Below are positions 53,946-64,000 of a stretch of 64,000 nt of DNA, piece after piece. The notes beneath the pieces are model-generated. The model saw nothing but the letters and a program-made list of their open reading frames with translations. It did no database searches and was not told where the DNA came from. This stretch comes from Eremophila alpestris peregrina. Lineage: Eukaryota; Chordata; Aves; Passeriformes; Alaudidae. The stretch covers positions 2,479,254 to 2,543,253 of the forward strand of contig WMCF01000021.1 of NCBI GenBank assembly GCA_009792885.1, given 5' to 3'. Every line of letters begins with the position of its first letter. The first letter of the stretch is position 1. Made by a program: the position numbers and the translations under genes.

Positions 53946-55494
53946 AAATAACTACCACAGAAGTTTCCCAAATTGCCCAATGGAATGCAGCAGGTGAACA
54001 GGGGAATGTTCACTCACTGCCCTGTACTACCAGCAGAGCCATAACCAGAAGCTGGTACATTGAACTAGCAGCCAGCATGAGCTTCCCCACTGACCTGTAC
54101 ATGCACAGACTCACAAAGCAGGTAAATGTATGCACAACTCCATTTATCTGTACATTCTGAGGTTCAAAAAGTGACTAAACCCAGAGCCCACTGGTACTTT
54201 TGAATTGGTCTTGCAACAGGACACTTCTGGACTCGGATTATCCCTTACATTCAGTGAGCTTACTATTTCTTACAAAGGTATGAGCACAATCTGACTTTCT
54301 TTTATGTATCTGAGCATATGGAACATTACTCTCATTCAACTGAAGTAATGCAAGATCAGAAAAATAATATACATCCAGCAAAAGGTCCAAGACATCATCC
54401 CCATTTCTTTTTAAGGGTCAGGACTTTTAGGACTGGGCTGCTTTACAGCTTCTCTAAGTCTGGTGTCTTCTCCAGTGCTCATCTCCTCATGCTATTTACA
54501 ACTGGCTGCCATTTATCCCACCATTTAGAACTATTACCTTTTGTTTTGAGAGTAGTCTGTAGTCACTTTCCAACAGGACTTAAGTTATAAAAAATAATGT
54601 TTTCAACTATGTCATTTCAAGTTGATTTTTACATGAAGTATCACACAGGAAAATGATTTATCAAGTGCTGCCATAGAGACACAAAGAAATCACAAATCTT
54701 GTTTCTGAAATTTATAGCTGTTCACATTTTTATATGCACTCATCTGAAAGATAAGAAAGTAAAAATTATTTCTCTTATCATGGACATTCATTTTAAACCT
54801 GATCATTTCCTCAGTAGATGAGCCAGTGGAGCATTTCTAGGCAGCCATGCACTTCAATAACTCATCTAAATGGGAAAGTCACTTATGCTTTACCAAAGCT
54901 ACTTAGAAAAAACATTTCTGAGATTGAAGGAATAAAAAAGGTGAATCTGAGAAAAAAATTTACTATCTTAATGTGCTTCAAGAAAGTAAAATAACCCAAG
55001 ATTAATGTCTGCAAATAACACCGACCACTGAAAATAAGCCCTGATTTGAGGTCTCTCCGTATCTGAAGCTTTAAGAGAAACTTGTGGCAGGGGACAGCTG
55101 TTATAAATTTCTCTACCCTGACACTTTAACATAATGTTCGAAGTAGGATAATGTGCAATTTTCCCTCCACATTTGTGAAATGTTCATCTCCAAAAATATT
55201 GTGAAAGCAGGAGCAACACAACAATTTGCGACCATTCAAGTTGAAGGATGAAGCCTCTCCATTATTTCACAACATAAATTCAACTTTAAAGAAACATGCG
55301 CCCTATATGAACCATTCCAGTGCAAACTGAACGCCGTACTCCACACGGGAAATGCCTCGGGAGCAACTCAAGTGCCAGTTCCATCCTGCAAACAATGTTG
55401 TGTTCACCGGGCCGGCCCCGGGCGGCACAGCCCCGGGCACTGCGGCCCAGGGGAAGGCGAGGGGCCGGTAACCCGCAGATGCCGGGGCTCGCAG

Positions 55495-55518
55495 GGATGG
55501 ATGGATGGATGGATGGAT
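55495..55518. repeat. (GGAT)6 microsatellite
   Basis: Six perfect GGAT units within the CpG island, in ITFG1 intron 1 about 210 bp from the exon 1 donor. Likely length-variable. Confidence 0.92.
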
Positions 55519-55726
55519 CAGCGAGCCCATCGCCTCTCCCGGCCGGGAGCTGGCACCGGCAGCGCCGTGCTCAGCCCCAAACCCGCTCACCCCGGCCCTC
55601 CGCTCCCCCCGGGGCTGCCGGGGCACGGCACCCGGAGCTGTGTCCCCTTGGCTGCGAGGGGACAGGAGCCCAGCCCATCCCGCCTGTGTCCCCAGAGCCC
55701 CGGCCCGCCGCCGGCCGCGCACTCAC

Positions 55727-55919
55727 CGCCGCGCAGCACGAACAGGTCCGTCTGCTTGTCCGAGTTGAAGTCGCCGAAGGCCGCCAGGGTCCCGCGGGCC
55801 TCGGGCCCGAAGAGCTGAGCGGTGACATTCTGCAGGGCGCGGGCGGGCCCCGGCAGGACCAGCAGCAGGAGCAGGGCCAGCAGCGGGCCGAGCGGCGGGC
55901 ACGGCCCGCGGGCCCCCAT
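55727..55919 (-). CDS. ITFG1: ITFG1 coding exon 1
   Basis: Residues 1-64 plus one base (193 nt). The ATG at 55919-55917 is chosen because it is followed by a short polar stretch and then a run of leucines (about residues 11-22), a typical signal peptide, with cleavage likely near the ALQ at 28-30. The frame stays open upstream but has no earlier ATG. Mature sequence begins around QNVTAQLFG; NVT (31-33) is a glycosylation sequon. The first FG-GAP-type loop follows as GDFNSDKQTD (49-58). The donor reads GGCG|GTGAGT. The exon lies inside the CpG island, and its start faces the PHKB start 168 bp away. Confidence 0.95.
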
Positions 55920-56087
55920 CGCGCACGGCCTCGCCCCGCCCGCGCTCTGACGGCGGCGGGGGCGGGCCCGGCCGCGCTTTGCGGCAGCGGGGCCCCGGCA
56001 GCGCTTTACGGCGGCAGGAGGCAGCAGGGCCGGGCCGGGCCCGCCGCGCACTCAGCGCCCACACAGCGCCCGCGGGCCCGCAGCGCC
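55920..56087. promoter_or_regulatory. Bidirectional ITFG1-PHKB promoter
   Basis: The 168 bp between the two divergent start codons are extremely GC- and CpG-rich, with no TATA box. GC boxes (Sp1/KLF type) are visible at about 55933-55941 (CCCCGCCC) and 55957-55968 (GGGGGCGGGCCC). A related element, roughly GCGCTTT(G/A)CGGC(A/G)GC, occurs near 55942, 55974 and 56001. The head-to-head layout with one shared CpG-island promoter is also the arrangement in mammals. Transcription start sites are not determined. Confidence 0.85.
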
Positions 56088-56157
56088 ATGGCCGCCGCTC
56101 ACATGGCCGACGTCAGCTGGAAGATGCTGGAGCTGCGCGCTCGCTCCAAACGCTCAG
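56088..56157 (+). CDS. PHKB: PHKB coding exon 1
   Basis: First coding exon of the phosphorylase kinase beta subunit, a regulatory subunit of the (alpha-beta-gamma-delta)4 complex that phosphorylates glycogen phosphorylase in the cytosol. It codes for MAAAHMADVSWKMLELRARS and then KRS plus one base. ADVSWKMLELRARSKRS aligns with the mammalian N-terminus AEVSWKVLERRARTKRS. The ATG sits in a good initiation context (GCGCCATGG). A second in-frame ATG follows at 56103. The frame is open far upstream, so the start rests on homology. The exon ends TCAG|GTCTGA (phase 1); the donor is weaker than the usual GTAAGT. The second common exon (SVYEPLK...) is not in the window. Confidence 0.9.
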
Positions 56158-58540
56158 GTCTGACCTCTTGGCTTGGAGCTCCGGGGATCCCGCTGCCTCC
56201 CGTCACTCACCGCCCCGCTCCCGCACGCCCTGCCCCGCTCCCGGCCCGGGGCTGTTTGCCCGTCCCCGCCGTGTCTCTCGGCGGCGGTGCCGGCCCTGAG
56301 GGGACAGCCCCAGGTGCCGCAGCAGTGTCCCCTGTGCCCACGGGCGTAAAGGCTCCTGCCGTGTTTAGTACCGCGGTGCAGAGAGGGTTGCGGTTGTGGA
56401 ACATGTCAGGTGTTTAGGGGAAAGTACCAGCTTGTGCCAGGCTCCCCTTAGGTAACCTTTCACAGCGTGGGAATTGCTTGTTCTGGACGTGGACTGTGAG
56501 GCAGCTACGTTCTGGCCTAAACCAAAGGGTGATGTTTGCCCAGTTAGCCTGAATTTCTGAACTTCAGAACACTTGGGGTTTGAATTTTTTTGTTTGGGTT
56601 TTTTTCTTAATTTTTTTTAAAAACTTCTACAGTAATAGTAGGAGTTTAATTGTTCTGAAGGAAAAAGTTTTCCAGAAGATCCTTGTGTTTATTTATATGC
56701 CATACATGCTTGTAAAACTCAGTTGTCACTTATTTGCATGTTTGGTTGGTTTTGTTGCGCTAAGAACTGATCGGTGTGAAGCTGCAACAGTATGGGGCTC
56801 TGTGAGGGCTCTCAAGAACTGATTGTTACAAGATTGGTCTGATTAATTTGGTTTTGAAAGTCCAATTCAGGCATAGATCGATTGGAAGTGCCCCGATTGG
56901 CGTGGCCGCGGGAGGAGGTGTTTGTGTGAGGCCGGTTCCCGGGGCTGGGATCTGAGGGGTGACTGGCACCCGCAGCCCCAGAGCCCGGCACAGCCAGGGC
57001 TGGCACTGCACTGAGTGCGCGGATCCCAGCCTGGGACAGCACTCACACTGGGGAGTGCCCTGCAGCCTCAGCCTGGGGCTGCACAGGGCTTTCATGGGCT
57101 CAGAAACTTCACTGTTTTAAACTGCTGCTGCTGCCTGTTACCTTTTTGTTAAACGTACAAAGAATTGTCTTGTGAGCAATGACAGATTGTTATTGTAGTT
57201 CACGTCCTTCTTTCCCAGTTCATACAGATTTTGTCCAGAGATTGTCTAGAGATTTGTTCATGGTGTTTTAAATAACAACTGAAGAAATTTGCTCAAGAAA
57301 TAAACATTCTTTTAGATGAAAAGTTTTTCTGATAAAAGAGTTGATTTAAAAATCAAGTTTTATTTATTGTCTTTCAGGTAACATTCATATCTAAAAATAA
57401 AAATAGTGTTCTTATATTTCAAGTTTACTGCTGCATCTTTATGTTGTAATTTGTATAACTTCAGGGCTTTTTTCTTCCTTCCTGGCCCTGGCAGAAGGAG
57501 ACATGGTTGAGATTATCACAGAAAGTGACAGAAACTCCCCCACATGTTTGTGCTTTGGCTGAGGCCTGTGCTGGAGTTCACAAACAGCACTCTTTTGTTT
57601 GATTTTGCTTTTTTTTTTACTGGTGTGCTTCTTAGAGTAAGATGTAGTAAGCATGGAGTATAAACACACGTGTCTGGAATGCTCCAGTGACTCATGTTTT
57701 ATAGCCTGCAGCAATGGATCATGTAAGACTGAATCCTGTAGGAGGCAATTTGTATCCTCATGTTTATGTGTATTAAATGAGGAATTACTTTTTTTCCAGT
57801 AAAACCAAATTTTATTCAGAAGTTTTTATTTCCCTTCCTGAAGCAATAGAACACTGTTTCATTTGTTGCTACTCTGATTAGAAGCAGATTCTAAAGATAG
57901 TAGGTGATTAGTCTCAAGGCCCTGAAATTTTTCTTACTTGAAAGATTTAGAAAAACTTGCCGTCATAATTACAGACATGTTTTTCCTATTGTATATTCAA
58001 AGTGGAACATGTCCTACCTCAAATAACTGAGGTGTTCAGTGCCATAAGTAATGTTTATGACTGCAAGAACCATCCTGGTGTACATTTCACACTGGATGAA
58101 AGCAGCACTATGCATAAGCTGAGTTTTAGCTCCTCATCATTAATGTTACTTAACACATTAGTGTGCACAAGTTAAATATTTTTATTTCATCTTGAAATAT
58201 ATCAGATTGTATTCATCATCTTTTGGTGTTTGTAACAAATTTCCTATTGAATAATAAAGCCCATGTCAAGTATACAAAAGATGGATTTTTTGGTAAACTC
58301 AGACAGAGTAAACAACTAAGTTTAATGGAAGTAAAAGCAAAATGAAACCAGGAGGTCAGGGTAGAAGAAGGAAATATAAGATGTAATGAAAGTTTGTGCT
58401 GTGCACTCTGTTGTGTTAATAACTCCACTAACATTGCTTTCACTTAATTTAATGCTGATTGCCTTTAACATTTACTAAACAGTTTTGAAAATTACTGTAG
58501 CTTAGCCTGAGACGTTTGTGATTAGCTGCACCAATTTGAA

Positions 58541-58595
58541 ATGGCCAATTTGGATGATGACAGAGCCTCCTCTGCGCATGCTTTTTTAAAATTTG
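58541..58595 (+). CDS. PHKB: PHKB alternative first coding exon
   Basis: An ATG exon coding for MANLDDDRASSAHAFLKF plus one base, followed by a near-consensus donor G|GTAAGTG. Mammalian PHKB has transcripts with a different N-terminus ending in a similar SSAFLRSG-like sequence. The shared Met-Ala start, the SSA-AFL core and the phase-1 exit (identical to exon 1) support an alternative first exon 2.4 kb downstream of the main one. It lies outside the CpG island, so it probably has its own CpG-poor, tissue-specific promoter. Its 5' end cannot be placed from sequence alone. Confidence 0.75.
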
Positions 58596-59384
58596 GTAAG
58601 TGTGCAGTTCTGTGTTTTGTTTGTGGCTATTTAATTCAACAAAAAATAATTGTGTGTTTTGTTTGCAGTGTTCTGTGTTAGATTTTTAGCACTGTACAGT
58701 AGAACTTAAAAATTTGAACTCTTTTTCAGTAAAAGTTTCTGAAAACTGTAATCTACTTCGATTGAAATCTACTGTCAAATCTTCCTGTTTTGTTTGTTTA
58801 GAGTTCCTGTCACTATCCCTCAGTGCAACCACCTCTGAACTCAAATTCCTCTTTTAAAATTACAGTCCTGTGAAAGGTGCCTTTAGAATGCTGTTAACAA
58901 TTGACTCCTAAAAACCCCAGTGTGACTGGTTTAGAGAGAAGGAAAATTTCTGCTCAGTCAGTCATTGGTTACCAAGTTTGCCATTTGGAAATTAAGTGGA
59001 AGCAAAGTAAAGCCCCCAGCACAGCTTCTCCTCAAGTGCAACAGAAGCTGAATACACCAAGTTGTCCAGGACATTGCTGTGTGTGTCTCAAAAATGGCAA
59101 TGCCTGCCTTGAATATCCTGAATGATTTCCTGCCTTGCTTGTAGCACTTACAAGGCTTGTGTGTAGACTTTGGCATTTTGTTTATGTGAAGCTCCTGTGT
59201 ACTGGCACAATGGTCAGTATTTTATGTCTGGTGTTCAGCAGCTTTGTGTGGTGTTAATTACTCTAAGTCCTGAAATCAGTGGTTTCCATGCAGTATAATA
59301 TACTGGCCAGAGAACTACCTTCAGTTGATTAGGAAAGAGAGAAAGGACAGAATAAATTGGTGTGTATTTTTTTTCTTTTTCCAC

Positions 59385-59668
59385 TCTGGTGACCAGTGGC
59401 AGGACCTGAGGGGATGGCTGGGGCTGAGGCAGGGCAGCTTTAGGATGGATGTGAGGAAAAGGTTCTTCACCCAGTGGGTGTTTGGGCACTGACCAGGCTC
59501 CCCAGGGCAGTGGGCACAGCACCAGCCTGGCAGAGCTCAGGAAGGGTTTGTACAATGCTCTCAGGCACAGGGTGCCATTCTGGGTCTGTTCTGTGCAGGG
59601 CCTGGGGTTGGACCTCCACAATCCTTGTGGGTCCCTTCCAACTCAGGATGTGCTATGGTTCTATGAAA
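59385..59668 (+). mobile_element. CR1 LINE, 3' fragment
   Basis: Sense CR1 3' end, with GGATGTGAGGAAAAGGTTCT, TCACCCAG, CTCCCCAGGGCAGTGGGCAC and the terminal GGGTCCCTTCCAACTCAGGA followed by a degenerate ATTCTATG-like motif (GTTCTATG). It lies within PHKB intron 1. The short frames here are compositional. Confidence 0.85.
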
Positions 59669-59939
59669 TACCAGCTGAATTACTTGCACAGTATAACACA
59701 TGGTTTTTCATGATGAATGATAATTTGAAAGCTTTGTCACTTCAGTGCTGTCTAAATGAAACTATTACAAGATTTTACTCATTTTTACCATTTGTTATCA
59801 TCACTCAACCAAAGTAACAATTCACACTTTTTACTTACTTCTACTGTGTATTCAGGGAGATGAATACTTTAATACCTTTTGCATCTTCCTCTCCCTTCTC
59901 CTGGTGTTTCCTTACCCTGTTTTGTAGAACAGTTCTGTC

Positions 59940-60010
59940 TGGAAGGGTTGTCAGGATGTCACTTAGTCCAGCCTCTTGCTCAAAGCAGGATCAGCTATGA
60001 GATCTTTGTT
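59940..60010 (-). mobile_element. Possible CR1 remnant, antisense
   Basis: CTGGAAGGGTTGTCAGGATG followed by TCACTTAGTCCAGCCTCTTG and CTCAAAGCAGGATCAGCTAT resembles the complement of a CR1 3' end (normally ...TAGTCCAACCCCCTGCTAAAGCAGG). Short and decayed. Confidence 0.45.
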
Positions 60011-63000
60011 TCCTCCTGTATGTAGTGATTACAGATCCCCATGTGATACCATTTCTTAAACTTTGCTGTGAGTAGAAATAAAATCCTCTCTGTCCCAATG
60101 ACTTCTGTAATGTGAAGCTGCCAGTGCCCTTCCTAGAGCTGGGTAATGAGAGTTACAGTGATCTAAGAACCAGAGCCTGACTCTGTCTCAAGTGTTTGGT
60201 TATGTCCAGACCTAGTGTCCCATCAAAGGCTGTGGTCAGTTTTCATTCTTATCAAATCTGCAAAGAAATCTTGTGTTCTCAGCTTTTTTCTTTTGGCCTG
60301 GCCTGATTTAATTATGCAAACCAACGTTTTGTTTTGTTCTTCTGGCACATGAAATGTTAGAAATAAAGTTCTTGTCATGTTACTTCCATTTGTTTGGGAT
60401 TAACTTTGCAGAAGTGTTTGTTTATATTAATTCTGTACTTTGAAAGTTTTGAATAAACTGCCATTGTTGAAATATGCAAGTCTTTATCCATAGACTTGGT
60501 ACAGAATTCCATTCTAATCCCTGTTTTTCTTTAATATCCAAAATTACTGCCTTCTTCAGGGATGTGTGTGTGTCCAAAGCTTCCATATATACAGATTTGG
60601 GAGCAGAGTTGTTTTAAAGCCATTTTGGCCATACCTTCTGATCCAAACATCTGGACAGTTCATATCTCTTCCCTGAAGAGCAGTTAATGCTAATCTCAGC
60701 CATAACTGGAATAAAAATGAGCTGCATGGGAAAGTACTTTAATATCAGGATGACATAGTGTTTTCAGCCTCCAGAGGTTGTACATACATAGGATCACAAT
60801 TGCTTCCTGTTCTCTATTACTTTGGAAGGAATCTCTATCATTTTTAGTAATTATTCAACTTGAAGAGTGGTGAAATCATATTACTCTGGGACCTGTAAAT
60901 GGTAGGAAATGGAAGGGAATTAGTTTTCCTTCAGATTATGAATATAGGACATTTAGTCAGTGCAATGTCTGAAGACAGACAGGGATTTAATTGGACTTGG
61001 GATCAAGACTTGGAGTGTTCTCTTATGAGACATTAATTATATTAACACAAGAAGTGACATTTTGATTTTCTATCATTTTTTTACTGATTTTGAAGTAGGT
61101 ACTGCCTGCAGCAATGCACTTGTGGTGTAAGGAAATAATGGGCACACTTCATCCTTTGTGAAAGAAAAGCTGAACTCCCAAACACCCTATTTAAATGTTG
61201 GATGGGGTTGTTACAACACTAGACAGCAGAAGAAACAGCACATCAACAAAATAGGTTATTGTGTTCTTCCTGGCATACCTACTTATTTACCTAAAATAAA
61301 ACTCACACTGTATGGTTATAATAAAGTGATGCATTTATGAAAAATAGTATTTCAAATTCATATCCTTGTTCTGTTTGTTCTGAGTGCTGCTGTACAAACC
61401 AAGACCTCCAGGGTCCTGTTTGCATATGTCACTCCATTGTGCTTACAGTGCTGCAGTCTTGCTGTTCTCATCTCTTTAATTTTTATATATTTTTTTAAAG
61501 TTTGAAAACCTATTTTAAATATGTAATTGAAAACAGCTTTCTATGGCAGGTTTTTATCTAGCTGAAATGAACTCAAATAGATTTTGGATGAGGCTGTAGA
61601 CAGGCTTTTTTTTAGCCATCCTTAAAATAGATTCCTCTGTGTTATGGGCTCTCTCCAGGAGCACAGGAAGGAGCAGCTCCGTGTTTGTGCTGACTGTTCC
61701 TTGCTTTGATTAGCTTGTGATAGTCATGAAATGTCATTTACCACATGATTTCTCCAGGAGAATGCTGCAGACACTCAAGCAAAACATAAACTATATAGAT
61801 GCTAATAAGGAATTAATGAAGAATATGTGGAAAACTTTGATTTAAACAGGTTCTCCTTGTAGTAGGTGTAATTTTAGGGAATACTTAAAAAGCATAAGAC
61901 TTTATTTTCTGTTGGTTTTTCAAACTTTGAATTCATTTCACCTTGCTGTTCCATCAGCAGTCTACTCTGACTGTTTTACTGTATTTCTGTTAGAGTTTCA
62001 AACATCTAGAATAATGTAATTTGTAGATGGAGGTGTTTTGACATTTTCATTCTCTCCATTCTGTTCAATATTCATTCTGCATGATTTTGAAATCTTTGAA
62101 TGCTCTGAAATAGAAAAATATGCTTGCTTTTTGTTCTTGATACCTTTGTTTTGTTTCTCTGTTGGCCACAGAGGGTCACAGTTTGTCTGGTAAGTATTTA
62201 AATGAGAGCAATTTTCGTTCAGGAAGTTTTGACTGGTGTGGATGTGGCTGTGGGTGCTGAGCTGTGTGTCCTGGTGCCACATTGGGTTAGCAGGAGGTGG
62301 ACATTCTGAACCTGCTTCACACAAAAAGGATGGTGCATGTGAGATTCAGTTAGCTAATCTAAGAAGTAGAATCATTATTTTGCCTTGGAAAACGTAGTAA
62401 GTGAATTTCTCATAAATTTGCTTTTTATGCACTGACTTCCTGAAGATTTGTTTCTTTGTGTTCTGTCCTTTCACTACAACACTGTACAAAATTACAGTTG
62501 CTGCAGCTCACTGTTCTGTGTGCTTTTGCAAGATAACTGAATTAATTGTATAACAGGATAAATTATGAATCATTTCATGGAAAGGGATTTATAGGCTAAA
62601 AGAAGTAGAAAAACAAAATAGCTTTGAAAAAGGATTTAAATTGGTTCAGAATGTTCATTATTTATTTAGTTAGTTATTTTAATGGAAGATACAAAAGCTG
62701 TGATATGCTACAAGTTTTTCTTTTCCATTACAGAACAATTTTGTTTCTTTTGACTTTGTGTTTTTTTAGGCAGCTCAGATAAGCTGGGCTCTCTGTGCTT
62801 CCCTTTCAGGCCCTTTCCCACATGCAGGTGTTTATTTCCAATTTAACCTCTGCTGATGAGGAGAGGCTGTAGGAAGCTCAGATGGGTTGGGAGGGATCAC
62901 CAGGACATCCAAGCAGAGCACAGGGAGGGGAGGGGTGGGGTTTGGTCACTCCTGTGCTTGCAAAGCAAAGGTAATGCTGCCTTGGGGTGAGGTTTGCATT

Positions 63001-63067
63001 CTTGAATGGCTTAGATATTTTGTCTCCTCACCAAAGGACTTCATGCATAAACTTTCTCCACACACAT

Positions 63068-63180
63068 TCCAATTAGGTTGGAAAACACCTCTGGGGTCAT
63101 CAAGTCCAGCATTTGACCAAGCACTATCTGGGGAACTGGACAGGACACTGTGCCACATCCAGTTGTTTCTTGAACATTTT
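63068..63180 (-). mobile_element. CR1 LINE 3' fragment, antisense
   Basis: The plus strand reads TTAGGTTGGAAAACACCTCT, then GGGGTCATCAAGTCCAGCAT and TTGACCAAGCAC, then GTGCCACATCCAGTTGTTTC and TTGAACATTTTT. This is the complement of the CR1 3' terminus. It lies in PHKB intron 1, opposite to PHKB transcription. Confidence 0.65.
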
Positions 63181-63422
63181 TCTTTTTCTTCATTATGTTC
63201 TCTTGATTTTACAGGGATGAGAGTTCTGTATTTGGACAGTCTGATGCTTGGAATGTGCTGGGGTTGCCAAAGAGGCACTGTGGAAAGGAGCACTCTCTGT
63301 GTCCTGCCAGAGCTGCCTGGCTGGGCTTGCCTGGCACTGCATTCCCTGAGCTCTTCCCAAGGGCAGCAGGCAGCCCACAAAGGGAAAATCCTCATTCTTC
63401 CTCTTAGCACATGGCTCTTGTC

Positions 63423-63510
63423 GAGACCTTGCCATCCAGAACCCTGAATAAAGCCCATTTTGTGGAGAACTTGCCATCCAGAACTCTGAATAAAGCCCAA
63501 GTGATTTGTG
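63423..63510 (+). repeat. Tandem duplication, about 42-46 bp x2, with AATAAA motifs
   Basis: Two copies starting at 63423 and 63465, each with TTGCCATCCAGAAC and then CTGAATAAAGCCCA, ending in TTTGTG. Each copy carries the polyadenylation hexamer followed by a T/G-rich stretch. This could be the end of an old LTR, but no LTR boundaries are identified. Confidence 0.8.
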
Positions 63511-64000
63511 GAGGAGAGCAGGAAGTTACTCTGGAATGGGAAATTGGAAAGGGTTTACCCCAGTCATTTTTAATTTCGCTTGTTGCAGCTGTCAGTAAAA
63601 CTGACTTTTCAGGTGCAGATAGGGAAGCAGTCAGTGTGTGGGACAGTGAAAATGAGAGATGGGGATTTGATAGCATTGTGTTTCTCTGGGATTTGGGTAA
63701 CTTGAGGGCTTTATCTGTTGAATGGCTGGTTTAAGCTTTAGTAGCATGTGGGAACAGGCCAACCCTTATTGTGACAGGACATCAGCTGGGCTGACTCTGG
63801 TGGGTGCAGACAAGGCTGGGGTAGGTGAAACACTGATGGTGCTGAACATCTTCACCAGTTTAGAAGGCAGGTAGGGCAGTAATAATTGAATATGGTCTGC
63901 TTCTGTCCCTCTTCAGTTTTCCTACATATCTTCTGGAATTTTCTCTGTAACGTACTCCAGTTCTAAGAAAATGTTAATAGAAAATTCTTGACATGTGATA

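Larger units (their letters stand above)
52457..55726 (-). other. ITFG1: ITFG1 intron 1
   Basis: 3,270 bp. The first 330 bp are CpG island and include a (GGAT)6 tract. The rest is AT-rich, with an (AC)n/(AT)n tract beside an 18-bp palindrome near 53912-53945 and a GC-rich, CpG-poor block at about 53320-53560. No further gene seen. Confidence 0.85.
1..55919 (-). other. ITFG1: ITFG1 gene, 5' portion (14 coding exons)
   Basis: Integrin alpha FG-GAP repeat containing 1 is a type I membrane glycoprotein. In mammals it is reported as a T-cell immunomodulatory protein, and its worm orthologue LINKIN maintains cell-cell adhesion. I recognised it from the exon peptides. Fourteen exons on the minus strand (55919 down to 686) join in phase with no stop, giving 479 complete codons. 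All introns are GT-AG. The model shows a signal peptide (residues 1 to about 29), calcium-loop motifs near 50-58, 102-110, 157-165, 263-269 and 333-341, many N-glycosylation sequons, and paired cysteines (275/280, 364/369, 444/448). The human protein is about 612 residues, so roughly 130 C-terminal residues, including the membrane helix, lie left of position 1. The UTRs are not determined. Head-to-head with PHKB. Confidence 0.95.
55390..56330. promoter_or_regulatory. CpG island
   Basis: A dense run of CG dinucleotides, unlike the CpG-poor flanks. It covers ITFG1 exon 1, the start of ITFG1 intron 1, the inter-gene gap, PHKB exon 1 and the start of PHKB intron 1. Boundaries are by eye. Long open frames on both strands here (one spans 55320-56417) are a by-product of the high GC content. 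Confidence 0.85.
56158..64000 (+). other. PHKB: PHKB first intron (partial)
   Basis: Intron sequence from the exon 1 donor to the right edge, interrupted only by the alternative first exon at 58541-58595. It holds CR1 fragments (about 59385-59668, 59940-60010, 63068-63180), a short tandem duplication with AATAAA motifs (63423-63510) and an 18-nt candidate microexon (62172-62189). I searched for the conserved second exon and did not see it. No other gene is supported. Confidence 0.8.

Noticed and set aside
55303..56064. Minus-strand frames overlapping the CpG island other than the ITFG1 exon 1 frame
   Set aside because: Compositional shadows; only the frame with the signal peptide and FG-GAP loop matches a known protein.
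55320..56417. 365-residue open frame on the plus strand across the promoter
   Set aside because: It lies in a CpG island where stops are rare, has low-complexity Ala/Arg/Pro/Gly composition, runs antisense through ITFG1 exon 1, and includes the real PHKB exon 1 only in its middle.
62887..63500. Open frames of 184-186 residues on both strands
   Set aside because: Opposing frames over a GC-rich stretch containing a CR1 fragment and a tandem repeat; no domain, signal or homology visible.
1..64000. Intronic tRNA, snoRNA, miRNA or CRISPR-like arrays
   Set aside because: I found no tRNA box A/B pair, no convincing C/D or H/ACA box arrangement, no obvious long hairpin, and no regularly spaced repeats; structure-prediction software could still find weak candidates.

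Overview
This window is vertebrate nuclear DNA, most likely from a bird and probably a songbird. The sequence is mostly AT-rich intron with short exons bounded by GT-AG splice sites, one strong CpG island, and several decayed CR1-type LINE fragments. No mammalian-type SINEs are visible. The species call is inference; the two genes are recognised from protein sequence. There is no operon, CRISPR array, phage or other bacterial-type system here, and I find no new multi-gene system.

The minus strand from about 55.9 kb to the left edge carries the 5' part of ITFG1 (integrin alpha FG-GAP repeat containing 1, also called T-cell immunomodulatory protein or LINKIN). I place 14 consecutive coding exons whose reading phases join without a break, giving about 479 residues: the signal peptide, five FG-GAP-like calcium-loop motifs and most of the glycosylated ectodomain. 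The last exons, including the transmembrane segment and cytoplasmic tail, lie beyond position 1. The introns range from 262 bp to 12.6 kb and hold CR1 fragments, short tandem repeats and GC-rich but CpG-poor blocks.

At 55.4-56.3 kb a CpG island forms a bidirectional promoter. The ITFG1 start codon (55919, minus) and the PHKB start codon (56088, plus) are only 168 bp apart. PHKB encodes the regulatory beta subunit of phosphorylase kinase. Its first coding exon is at 56088-56157, and an alternative first coding exon is at 58541-58595, ending in the same phase. The rest of PHKB lies beyond 64000. The same head-to-head pair exists in mammals. The products work in different pathways (cell-surface adhesion or immune modulation versus glycogen breakdown), so the link appears to be the shared promoter.

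The oddest object is at 48228-48396 in ITFG1 intron 5. Two back-to-back Tn5 mosaic ends sit between perfect 66-bp direct copies of local sequence. This has the exact form of a Nextera mate-pair junction adapter left in the assembly. It looks like a transposon but is almost certainly a library or assembly artefact.
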